64,000 nucleotides of DNA from Serratia marcescens (GCF_006715005.1 NZ_VFMJ01000001.1:310001-374000), one strand, 5' to 3'. Positions 46,645-56,457 are shown, counted from the first letter of the stretch. Notes: generated from the sequence alone by a model not told the origin. Translations and numbers: made by a program.

Positions 46645-47955
46645 ATGACAGAAACAACCTCGGCTCTTGGGGATGAGCACGGCGCCGAACAGGGAGCGCT
46701 GGATAATAAGAAACGCATTTTTGCTATCGTCGGGGCTTCGTCAGGCAATCTGGTGGAGTGGTTTGATTTTTACGTTTACTCCTTCTGTTCCATTTACTTT
46801 GCCGCCTCGTTCTTCCCGGCGGGCAACAGCACGACACAGCTGCTGCAAACCGCCGGAGTATTCGCCGCCGGCTTCTTCATGCGGCCGATCGGCGGTTGGT
46901 TATTCGGCTACATCGCTGACAAGCATGGTCGGAAAAACTCAATGCTGATTTCGGTCTGCATGATGTGCGCCGGATCGCTGGTGATTGCCTGCCTGCCGAC
47001 TTATGAATCGATCGGCAGCTGGGCGCCGGCGCTGCTGTTGATCGCCCGCCTGTTCCAGGGGCTGTCGGTAGGGGGGGAATATGGCACCAGCGCTACCTAT
47101 ATGAGCGAGGTGGCGATCAAGGGCCGACGTGGCTTTTATGCCTCGTTCCAGTATGTCACGCTGATCGGCGGGCAACTGCTGGCGCTGCTGGTCTTGGTGA
47201 TCCTGCAGCAAATATTGTCCGGCGAAGAACTGAAGGCCTGGGGATGGCGTATTCCGTTTGCCTTGGGGGCGGTGTTGGCGGTGGTGGCGCTGTACCTGCG
47301 CCGTTCGCTGAATGAAACCTCCGATGCGAAGACGCGTAACCACAAAGATGCCGGTTCGCTGACGGGACTGTGGAAGAACCGCAAAGCGTTCCTGATGGTG
47401 CTGGGCTTTACCGCCGCCGGTTCGCTGACCTTCTACACCTTCACTACCTACATGCAGAAATATCTGGTGAACACCGCCGGTATGGACGCCAAGCTGGCCA
47501 GCGCCATCATGACCGTCGCGCTGTTCGTCTTCATGCTGCTGCAGCCGGCGGTCGGCGCGTTCTCGGATAAAATCGGCCGTCGCAGCTCGATGCTGATCTT
47601 CTCGGCATTGGCCACCGTGCTGACGGTGCCGATCCTGTTCGCCCTGAAAGAGGTGACCAACCCCTTTATGGCGTTCGGCCTGATCGTGCTGGCGTTGTTC
47701 GTCGTCAGCTTTTACACCGCGATCAGCGGGCTGCTTAAAGCCGAGATGTTCCCGCCGGAGGTGCGTGCGCTAGGGGTGGGTTTGTCTTATGCGGTAGCGA
47801 ATGCCATGTTCGGCGGTTCGGCGGAATATGTCGCGTTGTCGCTTAAATCGTTTGGCGTGGAAAACGCTTTCTTCTGGTACGTTTCCGGCATGTGCCTGCT
47901 GGCGTTGCTGGTCTCGCTCCGGTTGCATCGCAAAGGCAAGGAGATACAGCTGTAA
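46645..47955 (+). CDS. kgtP: Alpha-ketoglutarate permease
   Basis: Proton symporter of the MFS metabolite:H+ family for uptake of 2-oxoglutarate. 436 residues from ATG at 46645 after CGGAGAAAACATC; 12 membrane segments. [18 protein letters not shown] and [15 protein letters not shown] (loop 2-3 MFS motif) and [20 protein letters not shown] are nearly identical to E. coli. In E. coli it also stands directly after a 5S gene (rrnG). A hairpin at its 3' end faces pssA. Confidence 0.96.
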   Translation: MTETTSALGDEHGAEQGALDNKKRIFAIVGASSGNLVEWFDFYVYSFCSIYFAASFFPAGNSTTQLLQTAGVFAAGFFMRPIGGWLFGYIADKHGRKNSMLISVCMMCAGSLVIACLPTYESIGSWAPALLLIARLFQGLSVGGEYGTSATYMSEVAIKGRRGFYASFQYVTLIGGQLLALLVLVILQQILSGEELKAWGWRIPFALGAVLAVVALYLRRSLNETSDAKTRNHKDAGSLTGLWKNRKAFLMVLGFTAAGSLTFYTFTTYMQKYLVNTAGMDAKLASAIMTVALFVFMLLQPAVGAFSDKIGRRSSMLIFSALATVLTVPILFALKEVTNPFMAFGLIVLALFVVSFYTAISGLLKAEMFPPEVRALGVGLSYAVANAMFGGSAEYVALSLKSFGVENAFFWYVSGMCLLALLVSLRLHRKGKEIQL

Positions 47956-47956
47956 T

Positions 47957-47980
47957 AAAAACCCCGGCCTTGGCCGGGGT
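47957..47980 (-). terminator. Terminator between convergent kgtP and pssA
   Basis: ACCCCGGCC (47961-47969) and GGCCGGGGT (47972-47980) flank TT. The A-run on the left gives TTTTATTA on the minus strand, so it mainly ends pssA; on the plus strand there is no T-run after the stem. Confidence 0.8.
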
Positions 47981-47991
47981 CAGAGTGCATC

Positions 47992-49347
47992 TTACAGGAT
48001 ACGGCTAATCAGCCGGTCGATGCGGATACGCCGCAGACGGCGAATCAGCTTACGCACCTTGATCGGATACTGCTGAATGCTTTGCAGCTCCTGATAGTGG
48101 CCGACCACGGTGGTGTGAGTGCGGATGCATTCCAGCTCTTTTTGCCGCTGCTCGCGCATTTCCTGCTTGGGATCGTGGATCAGAATGGCGTTTTCCAGAT
48201 CCAACCGCCAGGCGCGTGGGTTGAGGTTATTGCCGGTGACCAGCTGCCACTCTTCGTCTACCCACATGCCTTTCAGGTGATAGCTGTTATCGCCATCCTT
48301 CCACAGACGCACGATCAGCTGGCCGGTATCGACGTAACGCTGCAACCGGCTCAGGAAGCGGCGCAGGTTGATCTCGTACAGGTAGGGCAGCGCGCCGATG
48401 ATTTTGAACGGTTGGTCTTCCGGAATATAGAAGTCGTTGGCGGTCTTGTCGCCGACGATGATCTCCACCTGTTTGCCCTGGCGCAGCAGATAAATGATGT
48501 TGCGCACCAGCAGCGCCGGCAGGTTGAAATAAGGGGTACACAGCGTCAGTTTCTGGTCGGTGCACGACATCAGGTGATGAATGGTTTTATTCAGCATGCT
48601 TTGCTTGCCAAGCCCAACCAGCGGCGTCACCGCCAGCTCATCGTTGCCGGCCTTGCCGCGGAAGTGGTAACCGGCGCGGCGCAGGGCGAAACGAAACAGA
48701 CGAGTCTCGTTTTTGATCTCCGGGCTTTTCGGTCGATCGCTGCGATCGAGGCGCTGTACGGCGCCGGCGGTGAGCAGATGCTGCTTGATGTAATCGATCA
48801 GGGTATCGGCCAACACCTCATTGGTGATCAGCTGGTAGCGATCGTAACGGTATTTCTCATGCTGATGCAGATAGACGTCATTGATGCTGGCGCCGCTGTA
48901 GATCACGGTATCGTCGACCACAAAGCCCTTCAGATGCAATACGCCCAGCGCTTCGCGGGTATTGACCGGCACGCCGTAGATAGGCACCGATTGCTCCGGA
49001 TGCTGGCTGGCCATGGCGCAGTACCAGTCGGCGTTGGTATTGGCGGCGGCGGCGCCGATGCGCCCGCGCTGTGCGCGGTGCCAGTCAACCAGCACGCAAA
49101 TTTCCAGCTCGGGGCGCCGCTGTTTGGCTTGATACAGCGCGTTGAGGACCTCACGCCCGGCGTCGTCATGCTCCAGATACAGGGCCACCAGATAGATGCG
49201 TTGGGTGGCGTTGGCGATGGAATCCAGCAGCGTGGTGCGAAAGTCGGACGGCGCGTACAGCGTACGAACATCAGCAACCGTCTGGGGGAGTTTGGGCAGT
49301 TGTGCAAGGTGTTGTTGATGTTTGCTACGTTTAAATTTTGACAACAT
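47992..49347 (-). CDS. pssA: Phosphatidylserine synthase
   Basis: Makes phosphatidylserine from CDP-diacylglycerol (product of cdsA above) and serine, leading to phosphatidylethanolamine. 451 residues from the ATG at 49347, the E. coli length; an additional in-frame ATG lies one codon upstream. It is a phospholipase-D superfamily enzyme with two HxKxxxxD-type motifs: LHLKGFVVDD and HLKGMWVDEEWQ. The C-terminal basic tail VRKLIRRLRRIRIDRLISRIL binds membrane. In E. coli yfiM separates it from kgtP; here it does not. Confidence 0.97.
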   Translation of the reverse strand: MLSKFKRSKHQQHLAQLPKLPQTVADVRTLYAPSDFRTTLLDSIANATQRIYLVALYLEHDDAGREVLNALYQAKQRRPELEICVLVDWHRAQRGRIGAAAANTNADWYCAMASQHPEQSVPIYGVPVNTREALGVLHLKGFVVDDTVIYSGASINDVYLHQHEKYRYDRYQLITNEVLADTLIDYIKQHLLTAGAVQRLDRSDRPKSPEIKNETRLFRFALRRAGYHFRGKAGNDELAVTPLVGLGKQSMLNKTIHHLMSCTDQKLTLCTPYFNLPALLVRNIIYLLRQGKQVEIIVGDKTANDFYIPEDQPFKIIGALPYLYEINLRRFLSRLQRYVDTGQLIVRLWKDGDNSYHLKGMWVDEEWQLVTGNNLNPRAWRLDLENAILIHDPKQEMREQRQKELECIRTHTTVVGHYQELQSIQQYPIKVRKLIRRLRRIRIDRLISRIL

Positions 49348-49499
49348 CACAGTGCGCTTCTTCTCTCATGATTGATGGCCGGAACGCCACAGGCTTAAAA
49401 ACAATAAACCGAATAATCGGGCGATAATACCATTAGTTGCCTCGATTGTGCGTATGTTTTGGCGTTAAGTGGTGGATTCGTAGCGCATTGCGACGCAGG

Positions 49500-52148
49500 T
49501 CACTGCGCGTCGGCGGCCTGCAGCGGCAGCGTCAGATTGACGATGCCGTCCTCAAGCTGCACCTCGATGCCAAAGCCCAGCCGCTGCGCCAGTGCGATCA
49601 TGCCGCGGTTATTCGGCATGGTAATGCCGCTCAGGCGGGTCAGGCCATGAGCGCGCGCATAGGCGATCATTTTCTCCAGCAGCTGACGGCCCAAGCCCAC
49701 GCCTTTCAGATCGGAACGCACCAGCACGGCGAACTCGGCGTCGGTGTTGTCCGGATCGGACAGCGCGCGGGTCACGCCGATGATCTCGTCTGCGCGCACC
49801 GCCACAAAGGCCATTTCTCGATCGTAGTCGATCTGCGTCATGTTGGCCAAATCGTCATGGGTAAACTCGTTGATCTCGCTGAAGTAGCGATAATAGAGGT
49901 CTTCCTTGGTCACTCGGTCGATGAAATGCTTCAGCGCCGGCTCGTCTTCCGGCAGGATCGGGCGGAACAGGCATTGGCTGCCGTCTTTCAGCGCGATGGT
50001 CTCTTCCAACTCGTGCGGATAAGGGCGGATCGCCAGCCGCGCCTGAGGATCGCCGCTGAACGGCGCGAGCTGCATCGAAACGTCCAGCAGGGTAAATTCG
50101 CTGCCGGAGGCCAACACCGGGTGAATATCCAGCCGGGCGATCTCCGGGCAGTCGAGGATCAGGTTGGAGACCTGCACCAGCAGGCGGCTTAGTCCAGGGA
50201 TATCCAAAGGCCGCAGCGCGCTGCGCCCGCGGATCTTGCCGCCTTTCACCGCCTGCAGCACCAGATAACGCGCCAGCGCCATGTTCAGCGGCGGCAGCGC
50301 GACCGCCACCTGATTTTCCTGGCGCCACTCTACGCCGCCTTCGCCCAACATGATCAGCGGGCCAAAAATCGCATCCTGCTCTACCGCGATGCGCAGCTCC
50401 TGGGCGCCGGCACGGTTGGCCATGCTCTGCACCAACAGGCCATGGATGCGTGCCTGAGGGTAGGTGCGCTTCACGCGATCGAGGATCGCTTCCGCCGCGC
50501 GCTGTACTTCGGTCGCGGTGCGCAGGTAGAGCATGACGCCCTGAACTTCCGATTTGTGCGGGATATCCGGCGAACGCAGCTTCAGCGCCACCGGGTAGCC
50601 GATCTGTTCGGCGATATGTACCGCTTCGGCGCTGTCTTCAGCGATCCAGGTTGGCAGGGTGCTCAGGTCATAGGCCTGAAGAATGGATTGCACCTCGTGG
50701 GTATCCAACTGGGTGGCGCCTTCGGCCAGAGCCTGATGGATCAACCGGTGGGCATCGGCGGTGTTGGCGGTCAGGCCGATCGGCAGCGCCGGCGTCTCCT
50801 TCAGCTGCTTCTGGTTACGGCGGTATTCCACCATATGCATAAAGGCGGTCACCGCGCCTTCCGGCGTGCGGTAGGTGGGAATGGCGGCCTCGGTAAACAG
50901 CCGGCGCGCCTCTTGCGAAGAGTATTCGCCGCACCAGTTGGTCAGCAGCGTGATGCGCTTGCCGCGCGCATGGCGGTGCAGCGCGTCGATCAGCCGTTCC
51001 GCCGTGGCGGTGCCCGGTGCCGCCGCGCTCGGCGCATGGATCAGCAGCAGCGCGTCATAGTCGTGGCTGTCGAGCAGCGCTTCGATAGCCGCCAGGAAGC
51101 GCTGCGGCGTGGCATCATCGCGCAGGTCGAGCGGGTTGCCGGCGCGGATGAAATCCGGCAGCGCATCGGTCAGTTTCGCCAGGCTCTCATCGCTCAGCGT
51201 CGCCAGTTTGCCGTTGCGCCCGAGCAGTTCGTCCAGCGCCATCGCCGCCGGCGCCGCCCCGTTGCTGACGATCATCAACCGTTCCCCTCGCAGCGGATGC
51301 ATATGGCTGAGGGTTTCCACTGCCGAGAACAGTTCATGGGTATCCTGCACGCGCAGCAGGCCGGCGCGCTGGATGGCGGCGTCATAGGCGGCGTCCAGCC
51401 CCAGCTGGCTATTGAGCAAGAGTTGCGCCTGTTGGCTGCGGCCGCTTTTGATCACCAGAATGGGCTTGTTGCGTGAGGCGCTGCGCGAGGCGGAGAGAAA
51501 GCGCCGTGCGTCGCTGATGTTTTCCAGATACAGCAGGATGGCGCTGGTCTTGCTGTCGCGCGCCAAAAAGTCGAGCAGGTCGTCGACGTCGATGTCCAGG
51601 CTGTCGCCCAGCGCGATGAAGTAGGAGAAGCCGACTTCGCGCTGCTGCGCCCAGTCGAGAATGGTGTTGGCCACGGCGGCGGACTGCGAGATAAACGCCA
51701 GCTTGCCCTTTTGGATCGGCACCGGCGAGAAGCTGGCGTTGATGCCCTGCCACGGTGCCAGCAGCCCCAGGCTGTTGGGGCCCAACAGCCGCATGGCGTA
51801 GCGCTGCGCGCAGGCCTTCAGCTCGGCGAACTGTTCCGGCGGCGAAGAGAGTACGATGGCGGCTTTGCAGCCGCGTTGGCCCAGCGCTTCAATCAGCGCC
51901 AAATTGCGTTTGGCGTGGGTGCAGATGATCGCCAGATCCGGCGTCAGCGGCAGGCTGGCGACGTCGGGGTAGGCCATCACGCCGCATACCGCCTTGTAGC
52001 GCGGCGTGACCGGCAAGATGGGCCCGCCGAAACCGCCTGCCAGCAGGTTGCTCATCATCAGGTTGCCGGCGCGGCCGGGCTGCTGCGAAGCACCCAGCAC
52101 GGCGATCGATTTTGGACGTAGTAGCGCTTCTAACCCTCGCTGGCTCAT
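49500..52148 (-). CDS. patZ: Peptidyl-lysine acetyltransferase PatZ (Pka, YfiQ)
   Basis: Acetylates lysines of enzymes such as acetyl-CoA synthetase, shutting them off. 882 residues from ATG at 52148, which follows AAAGGAGCCGTGC; the start gives MSQRGLEALLRPKSIAVLGA as in E. coli. The N-terminal ~700 residues form the NDP-forming acyl-CoA synthetase-like part (CoA-binding, ligase and ATP-grasp segments, e.g. VALKLRSPDIPHKSEVQGVM). The C-terminal ~150 residues are a GNAT domain (AVLVRSDLKGVGLGRQLLEKMIAY with the acetyl-CoA loop). An ERIC-type repeat lies just upstream of its RBS. Confidence 0.95.
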   Translation of the reverse strand: MSQRGLEALLRPKSIAVLGASQQPGRAGNLMMSNLLAGGFGGPILPVTPRYKAVCGVMAYPDVASLPLTPDLAIICTHAKRNLALIEALGQRGCKAAIVLSSPPEQFAELKACAQRYAMRLLGPNSLGLLAPWQGINASFSPVPIQKGKLAFISQSAAVANTILDWAQQREVGFSYFIALGDSLDIDVDDLLDFLARDSKTSAILLYLENISDARRFLSASRSASRNKPILVIKSGRSQQAQLLLNSQLGLDAAYDAAIQRAGLLRVQDTHELFSAVETLSHMHPLRGERLMIVSNGAAPAAMALDELLGRNGKLATLSDESLAKLTDALPDFIRAGNPLDLRDDATPQRFLAAIEALLDSHDYDALLLIHAPSAAAPGTATAERLIDALHRHARGKRITLLTNWCGEYSSQEARRLFTEAAIPTYRTPEGAVTAFMHMVEYRRNQKQLKETPALPIGLTANTADAHRLIHQALAEGATQLDTHEVQSILQAYDLSTLPTWIAEDSAEAVHIAEQIGYPVALKLRSPDIPHKSEVQGVMLYLRTATEVQRAAEAILDRVKRTYPQARIHGLLVQSMANRAGAQELRIAVEQDAIFGPLIMLGEGGVEWRQENQVAVALPPLNMALARYLVLQAVKGGKIRGRSALRPLDIPGLSRLLVQVSNLILDCPEIARLDIHPVLASGSEFTLLDVSMQLAPFSGDPQARLAIRPYPHELEETIALKDGSQCLFRPILPEDEPALKHFIDRVTKEDLYYRYFSEINEFTHDDLANMTQIDYDREMAFVAVRADEIIGVTRALSDPDNTDAEFAVLVRSDLKGVGLGRQLLEKMIAYARAHGLTRLSGITMPNNRGMIALAQRLGFGIEVQLEDGIVNLTLPLQAADAQ

Positions 52149-52164
52149 GCACGGCTCCTTTATA

Positions 52165-52285
52165 TCCGTCATCCTTCAAAAGACAGGGGTGTTGGCTGCC
52201 CTCTCTCACCCAGGTCACTTAGTTAACTAAGCTCCCAGGGATTCGTTCAGTTGCCGCCTACCTGTCTTTTGAATGCTATTGGCTA
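52165..52285. repeat. ERIC-type intergenic palindromic repeat
   Basis: A large imperfect palindrome centred at 52224. Its outer arms TTCAAAAGACAGG (52175-52187) and CCTGTCTTTTGAA (52261-52273) are perfect inverted repeats, and its core TTAGTTAACTAA (52219-52230) is a perfect 12-bp dyad. The flanks of the core (CTCACCCAGGTCACTTAG and CTAAGCTCCCAGGGATTCG) match the ERIC consensus with a few changes. Length of about 120 bp fits ERIC. It lies between patZ and tapT. Ends are estimates. Confidence 0.85.
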
Positions 52286-52321
52286 TAGGCAACGTTACGC
52301 CTGATTTTAGGCGCTTTATGG

Positions 52322-53011
52322 CTACATTGCTGTGACCGGTGCCTCCGGCCGGGTCGGTTTTCCCGCCAGATACTGTTGACGGAAATAGCGGAAATGCTGA
52401 TTCAATCCGTCGGCGGCCGGCAGATCGCCCGCCTGTTGCAGCAGAGCGGCGGCCACTTCCGCCGTGCAGTGTTGCTCGGCGCGGCTGGCTTCACGCAGCT
52501 GGTAGTCCGATGCGGCGTCGACGTTGAGGGAAAACACCGGGAATTGATTGAGATACGGGCTTTTACGGAACATTTTGCGCGCCTCCGCCCAGGTGCCGTC
52601 CAGCATGATGAACAGCGGCGGTTTACCGCCGACGGGCAGTTCGCTGAACACCGGCCGTTCGGCGTCGGCGTAGGACGCGGGGAACACTACATAAGGCTGC
52701 CGCGTCGGATCGTTGATGGCCGCCAGCAGGGCGGGATCGACCTCGGTACGCGACCAGAGGAACGCCTGGGTGTCCGGCAGGATATCGGCGATCAGGCGGC
52801 CGGTGTTGCTGGGCTTGAGCGGCTCAGCGCCGAACATGATCAGGCAGAAACGGCTGCCGGCCTGCTGCGGGCGAATGGTGTCGCACAGGCAGTTTTTATG
52901 CGGCAGCAGGCAACCCTGACAACGCGCCACCCGGCAACCGCGCGCCAGAAAGGGGCGGGTGGCGCGGTCTAAACGGAACTGGCGCAGGCGAAGTACGGCG
53001 TTGTCGGTCAT
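52322..53011 (-). CDS. tapT: tRNA-uridine aminocarboxypropyltransferase (DTW family)
   Basis: Transfers the aminocarboxypropyl group of SAM to U47 of tRNAs, forming acp3U. 229 residues. It has the N-terminal metal-binding pattern CRVARCQGCLLPHKNCLCD with several cysteines, then the DTW-family core MLDGTWAEARKMFRKSPYLN. Known in E. coli as YfiP. It lies between trxC and patZ in the same order as E. coli, 114 bases after trxC. Confidence 0.93.
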   Translation of the reverse strand: MTDNAVLRLRQFRLDRATRPFLARGCRVARCQGCLLPHKNCLCDTIRPQQAGSRFCLIMFGAEPLKPSNTGRLIADILPDTQAFLWSRTEVDPALLAAINDPTRQPYVVFPASYADAERPVFSELPVGGKPPLFIMLDGTWAEARKMFRKSPYLNQFPVFSLNVDAASDYQLREASRAEQHCTAEVAAALLQQAGDLPAADGLNQHFRYFRQQYLAGKPTRPEAPVTAM

Positions 53012-53046
53012 AACGATCCTGGGGAAAAACCGCCATTGTAACGCAG

Positions 53047-53073
53047 AAAAAAGCCCGCCGGGAGGGGCGGGCT
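53047..53073 (-). terminator. Terminator after trxC (minus strand)
   Basis: AGCCCGCC (53052-53059) and GGCGGGCT (53066-53073) pair; the A-run at 53047-53052 becomes a T-run on the minus strand. It separates trxC from tapT. Confidence 0.85.
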
Positions 53074-53125
53074 CGATCGGGGCGCGTTCGCGCGCGATGG
53101 CGGGATACGGCCTATACTTGCCGAA

Positions 53126-53545
53126 TCACACTAACTCGTTGAGCCAGTTGTCAAACGGCGCTTTTGGCATCGCGCCGTTGAGCATGTCGACCATCTTGCC
53201 CTGACGGAACACCATGATGGTCGGGATGCTGCGGATGCGGAAACGGGCGCTCAGCTCCGGCTCGGCTTCGGTATTCACTTTCACGAAGCGCACTTTGCCG
53301 GCGCGCTCTTCGGCCACGTCTTCAAAGATCGGCGCAAAGCTGCGGCATGGGCCGCACCACGGCGCCCAGAAATCGACCACGACCGGCAGATCGTCCTGCA
53401 GCAACTGGTCCAGCGTGGCGGCGGTGGCGTTGATCACTTCACCGTCGAAGAGCTCATGGCCGCAGCGGCCGCATTTCGCGTTGTCCGCCAGACGTTCTTC
53501 CGGTACGCGGTTGGTGGCATTGCAAGCTGCACAAACTGTATTCAT
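53126..53545 (-). CDS. trxC: Thioredoxin 2 (zinc-binding)
   Basis: Cytosolic disulfide reductase with an extra zinc-binding domain. From ATG at 53545 it has 139 residues, as in E. coli. The zinc cysteines C5, C8, C25 and C28 precede the thioredoxin fold, and the redox motif WCGPC holds C64 and C67. A longer upstream frame carries no family similarity. In E. coli it is under OxyR; I saw no clear OxyR site here. It is divergent from yfiF. Confidence 0.97.
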   Translation of the reverse strand: MNTVCAACNATNRVPEERLADNAKCGRCGHELFDGEVINATAATLDQLLQDDLPVVVDFWAPWCGPCRSFAPIFEDVAEERAGKVRFVKVNTEAEPELSARFRIRSIPTIMVFRQGKMVDMLNGAMPKAPFDNWLNELV

Positions 53546-53752
53546 GTTGACCTCGGGTACAGAGAAAGCATGGTCCCCGCAACGCGGTTGCGGAGATGTT
53601 TCTTTAATGCTGACAATTATCGGCAAAACCCGGCGCGTGAACAATGAGGTTTGTTCAATGGATGTGATAGTTGGGAGCTTTTAGCGCAAGTTGGTGGCTT
53701 CGTGCACCAACATCAGGTAATCTTCGCGCCCTGCGCGTTGGTGGAGAAGACA

Positions 53753-54841
53753 ATGAACGATTCATTTAGTGGCAAGAACGGTAAAGTCAAAGTGATGTAC
53801 GTCCGCAATGACGACGACAATGGCGATGACCGCAACAAGAATAAACGTCCGGCCGGCAAAGGCCGTCCGGCTGACGGTGCGCGCTCGGGCCGCGCTGGTC
53901 AAGACAAGGCGCGTGGCGGCAACGATCGCCGCGGCGCCGACTCCCGCCGCAGTGAAAGCGATCGTCCTCGCCGTCCGGCGCGCACTGAAGATCGCGGTGG
54001 CAACGAGTCACCGTGGAGAACCGTCTCGCGTGCGCCGAATGAAGAGCCGGCGTTCGATCACGGCGGTATCAGCGGCAAAAGCTTTATCGATCCGGAACAG
54101 CTGCGCCGTCAGCGCGCGGAAGAAACCCGCGTTTACGGTGAAAACGCCTGTCAGGCGCTGTTCGCCAGCCGCCCGGAAGCGATCGTGCGCGCCTGGTTCG
54201 TGCAGTCGGTCACCCCACGCTTCCGTGAAGCGCTGCGCTGGATGGCGGCTAACCGCAAAGCCTACCACGTGGTGGATGAGGAAGAGCTGGCCAAGGCTTC
54301 CGGTACCGAGCACCACGGCGGCGTCTGCTTCCTGATCAAAAAGCGTCAGGGCCTGGATGCGCAGACCTACCTGAAAACCGCACCGGCGACCGACTGCGTA
54401 TTGGCGCTGGAAGAAGTGGGCAACCCGCATAACCTGGGTGCCATCGTCCGTTCGTGCGCCCACTTCGGCGTCAACGGCGTGCTGCTGCAGGATCCGGCGC
54501 TGCTGGAATCCGGCGCGGCGGTGCGTACCGCAGAAGGCGGCGCGGAGCATATCAAGGCGATCAACGCCGATGACTTCCTGTCGGTGCTGGATACCTTCCG
54601 CAAGGCGGGTTACACCATCGTCACGACCTCGAGCCACAAAGGCACCGCGCTGGCGCAGGCCAAGCTGCCAGCCAAGATGGTGCTGGTGCTGGGCCAGGAA
54701 CGCGACGGTCTGAGCGACAGCGCCTGGCAGCAGGGCGACATGAGCGTCTCGATCGGCGGCACCGGTAAAGTGGAAAGCCTGAACGTTTCCGTGGCGACCG
54801 GCATTCTGCTGGCGGACTGGTGGCGTCAGAATCAGGCGTAA
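53753..54841 (+). CDS. yfiF: SpoU-family RNA 2'-O-methyltransferase YfiF
   Basis: Probable SAM-dependent tRNA/rRNA methyltransferase; the target is not established. From ATG at 53753 (after GTGGAGAAGACA) it has 362 residues. Residues about 15-95 are low-complexity, basic and acidic (R, D, G, K rich) and presumably disordered. Then comes an RNA-binding part, and the C-terminal SPOUT knot with [16 protein letters not shown] (motif 1), [10 protein letters not shown] (motif 2) and [14 protein letters not shown] (motif 3). A terminator separates it from the convergent emrB. Confidence 0.92.
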   Translation: MNDSFSGKNGKVKVMYVRNDDDNGDDRNKNKRPAGKGRPADGARSGRAGQDKARGGNDRRGADSRRSESDRPRRPARTEDRGGNESPWRTVSRAPNEEPAFDHGGISGKSFIDPEQLRRQRAEETRVYGENACQALFASRPEAIVRAWFVQSVTPRFREALRWMAANRKAYHVVDEEELAKASGTEHHGGVCFLIKKRQGLDAQTYLKTAPATDCVLALEEVGNPHNLGAIVRSCAHFGVNGVLLQDPALLESGAAVRTAEGGAEHIKAINADDFLSVLDTFRKAGYTIVTTSSHKGTALAQAKLPAKMVLVLGQERDGLSDSAWQQGDMSVSIGGTGKVESLNVSVATGILLADWWRQNQA

Positions 54842-54862
54842 TCTGTTCTACGTCGGATAAAA

Positions 54863-54888
54863 AAACGGGCGCCTCAGGGCGCCCGTTT
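54863..54888. terminator. Terminator between yfiF and emrB
   Basis: AAACGGGCGCC (54863-54873) and GGCGCCCGTTT (54878-54888) form an 11-bp stem with A-rich left and T-rich right ends, usable on both strands for these convergent genes. Confidence 0.88.
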
Positions 54889-54901
54889 CGTTTATTGAAG
54901 C

Positions 54902-56440
54902 TTAGTGGGCGCCACCGCCCCCACCGCCGCCGGAGCTGAACGGCGGTTTCGCCACCCATACCAGCACCAGCAGCACCAGGAACACCCCGGCCGACAGCCA
55001 GAAGATCTCGTTGGCGGAGATGATCAGGCCCTGCGCGGTGATCTCGTTGGCGATATACGCCGACGCCTGCTGCTTGCTCATGCCAAGCTGCTCCAACTGC
55101 CGGTACATCTCCTGCGACTGCGGGTTGTACGGATTGACGAACTCCGTGAGTTGCGAATGGTGCTGTGATTCGCGCTGCGTCCACAGGGTGGTGGTGATCG
55201 AGGTACCGATCGAACCCGCCAGCGTTCGCGTAAAGTTCGACAGGCTCGATGCCGCCGCCATGCGTTCCGGCGGCAGGCCGGACAGCGTGATGGTGGTCAA
55301 CGGCATGAAGAAGCAGGCGATGGCGAACCCCTGGACGAACTGCGGCCAGGCCGAAGCGCCGAAGTCCATGCCCGGTTCAAACGTATAGGCGCGCCAGTAG
55401 AAGCACACGGCATACATGATGAAGCTGAAGGTCACCAGCTTGCGCATGTCGAGCCGGTTGCCGAACTTACCGATGATCGGCGACAGCAGCACCGGGATCA
55501 GCCCGACCGGCGCCGACGCCAGCCCCGCCCAGGTGGCGGTATAGCCGTACACCTCTTGCAGCAGCTGCGGCAACAGCACGATGGCGCCGAAGTACAGCAT
55601 GTAGGCCAGGCTGATGCACAGGCAGCCGATGGTGAAGTTGCGCGACTTGAACAGCGACAGATCCACCACCGGGTGGTCGTCCGTCAGCTCCCAGACCACC
55701 AGGAACAGCAACGCCACGACCGCCACGACGGTCAGGGTGATGATCTCGGTCGAGTTGAACCAGTCCAGCTCCTTGCCCTGATCGAGCATCACCTGCAGCG
55801 AACCGATGCCGACGATCAGCAGCACCAGGCCGACCGTATCGATCGGTTTGATCTCGGTTTTGGTTTCTCGCCCCTTCAGCGTCGCCATCGCCGCCATAAT
55901 AACGAAGGCGCCGATCGGGATGTTGATGAAGAAGATCCAACCCCAATGGTAGTTGTCGCTGATGTAACCGCCGAGGATCGGCCCGAAGATCGGCGCGACG
56001 ATAACGGTCATCGACCAGAGCGCCAGGGCCATCGCTCGCTTGGCGGGCGGGTAGTTGTTCAGCAACAGGCTCTGCGACAGCGGGATCAGCGGCCCGGCCA
56101 CCACGCCCTGGATCACGCGGAAGAAGATCAGCATGCCGAGGCTGTTGGAGATGCCGCACAGCCAGGAGGCAATGACGAACAGCGCGGTGGACCAGAGGAA
56201 CAGCCGCACTTCACCGATGCGCTTCGCCAGCCAGCCGGTGATCGGGATCGAGATGGCGTTTGCCACGCCGAACGAGGTGATCACCCAGGTGCCCTGCGAG
56301 TTGGAAGACCCGAGGTTACCGGCAATGGTGGGGATCGCCACGTTGGCGATGGTAGAGTCCAGCACCTGCATGAAGGTCGCCATGGCGAGCGCGACCGTCA
56401 TCCAGGCGAGCTGGGCGCCTTCAAGCGGTTTCTGTGGCAA
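54902..56440 (-). CDS. emrB: Multidrug efflux MFS transporter EmrB
   Basis: DHA2-family drug:H+ antiporter with 14 membrane segments; the inner-membrane pump of the EmrAB complex. 512 residues, as in E. coli. VLDSTIANVAIPTIAGNLG and GPILGGYISDNYHWGWIFFI contain the family motifs D1 and C, and the chain ends with a run of seven glycines before AH, also seen in E. coli. It follows emrA after 17 bases. In E. coli the next gene is luxS; here yfiF follows. Confidence 0.96.
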   Translation of the reverse strand: MPQKPLEGAQLAWMTVALAMATFMQVLDSTIANVAIPTIAGNLGSSNSQGTWVITSFGVANAISIPITGWLAKRIGEVRLFLWSTALFVIASWLCGISNSLGMLIFFRVIQGVVAGPLIPLSQSLLLNNYPPAKRAMALALWSMTVIVAPIFGPILGGYISDNYHWGWIFFINIPIGAFVIMAAMATLKGRETKTEIKPIDTVGLVLLIVGIGSLQVMLDQGKELDWFNSTEIITLTVVAVVALLFLVVWELTDDHPVVDLSLFKSRNFTIGCLCISLAYMLYFGAIVLLPQLLQEVYGYTATWAGLASAPVGLIPVLLSPIIGKFGNRLDMRKLVTFSFIMYAVCFYWRAYTFEPGMDFGASAWPQFVQGFAIACFFMPLTTITLSGLPPERMAAASSLSNFTRTLAGSIGTSITTTLWTQRESQHHSQLTEFVNPYNPQSQEMYRQLEQLGMSKQQASAYIANEITAQGLIISANEIFWLSAGVFLVLLVLVWVAKPPFSSGGGGGGGAH

Positions 56441-56457
56441 GATGGCCTCCCGCGCGC

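Noticed and set aside
55280-55290. Search for an OxyR or other named operator upstream of trxC (53546-53752)
   Set aside because: I found no convincing ATAG-type repeat in that gap, so no site was listed.
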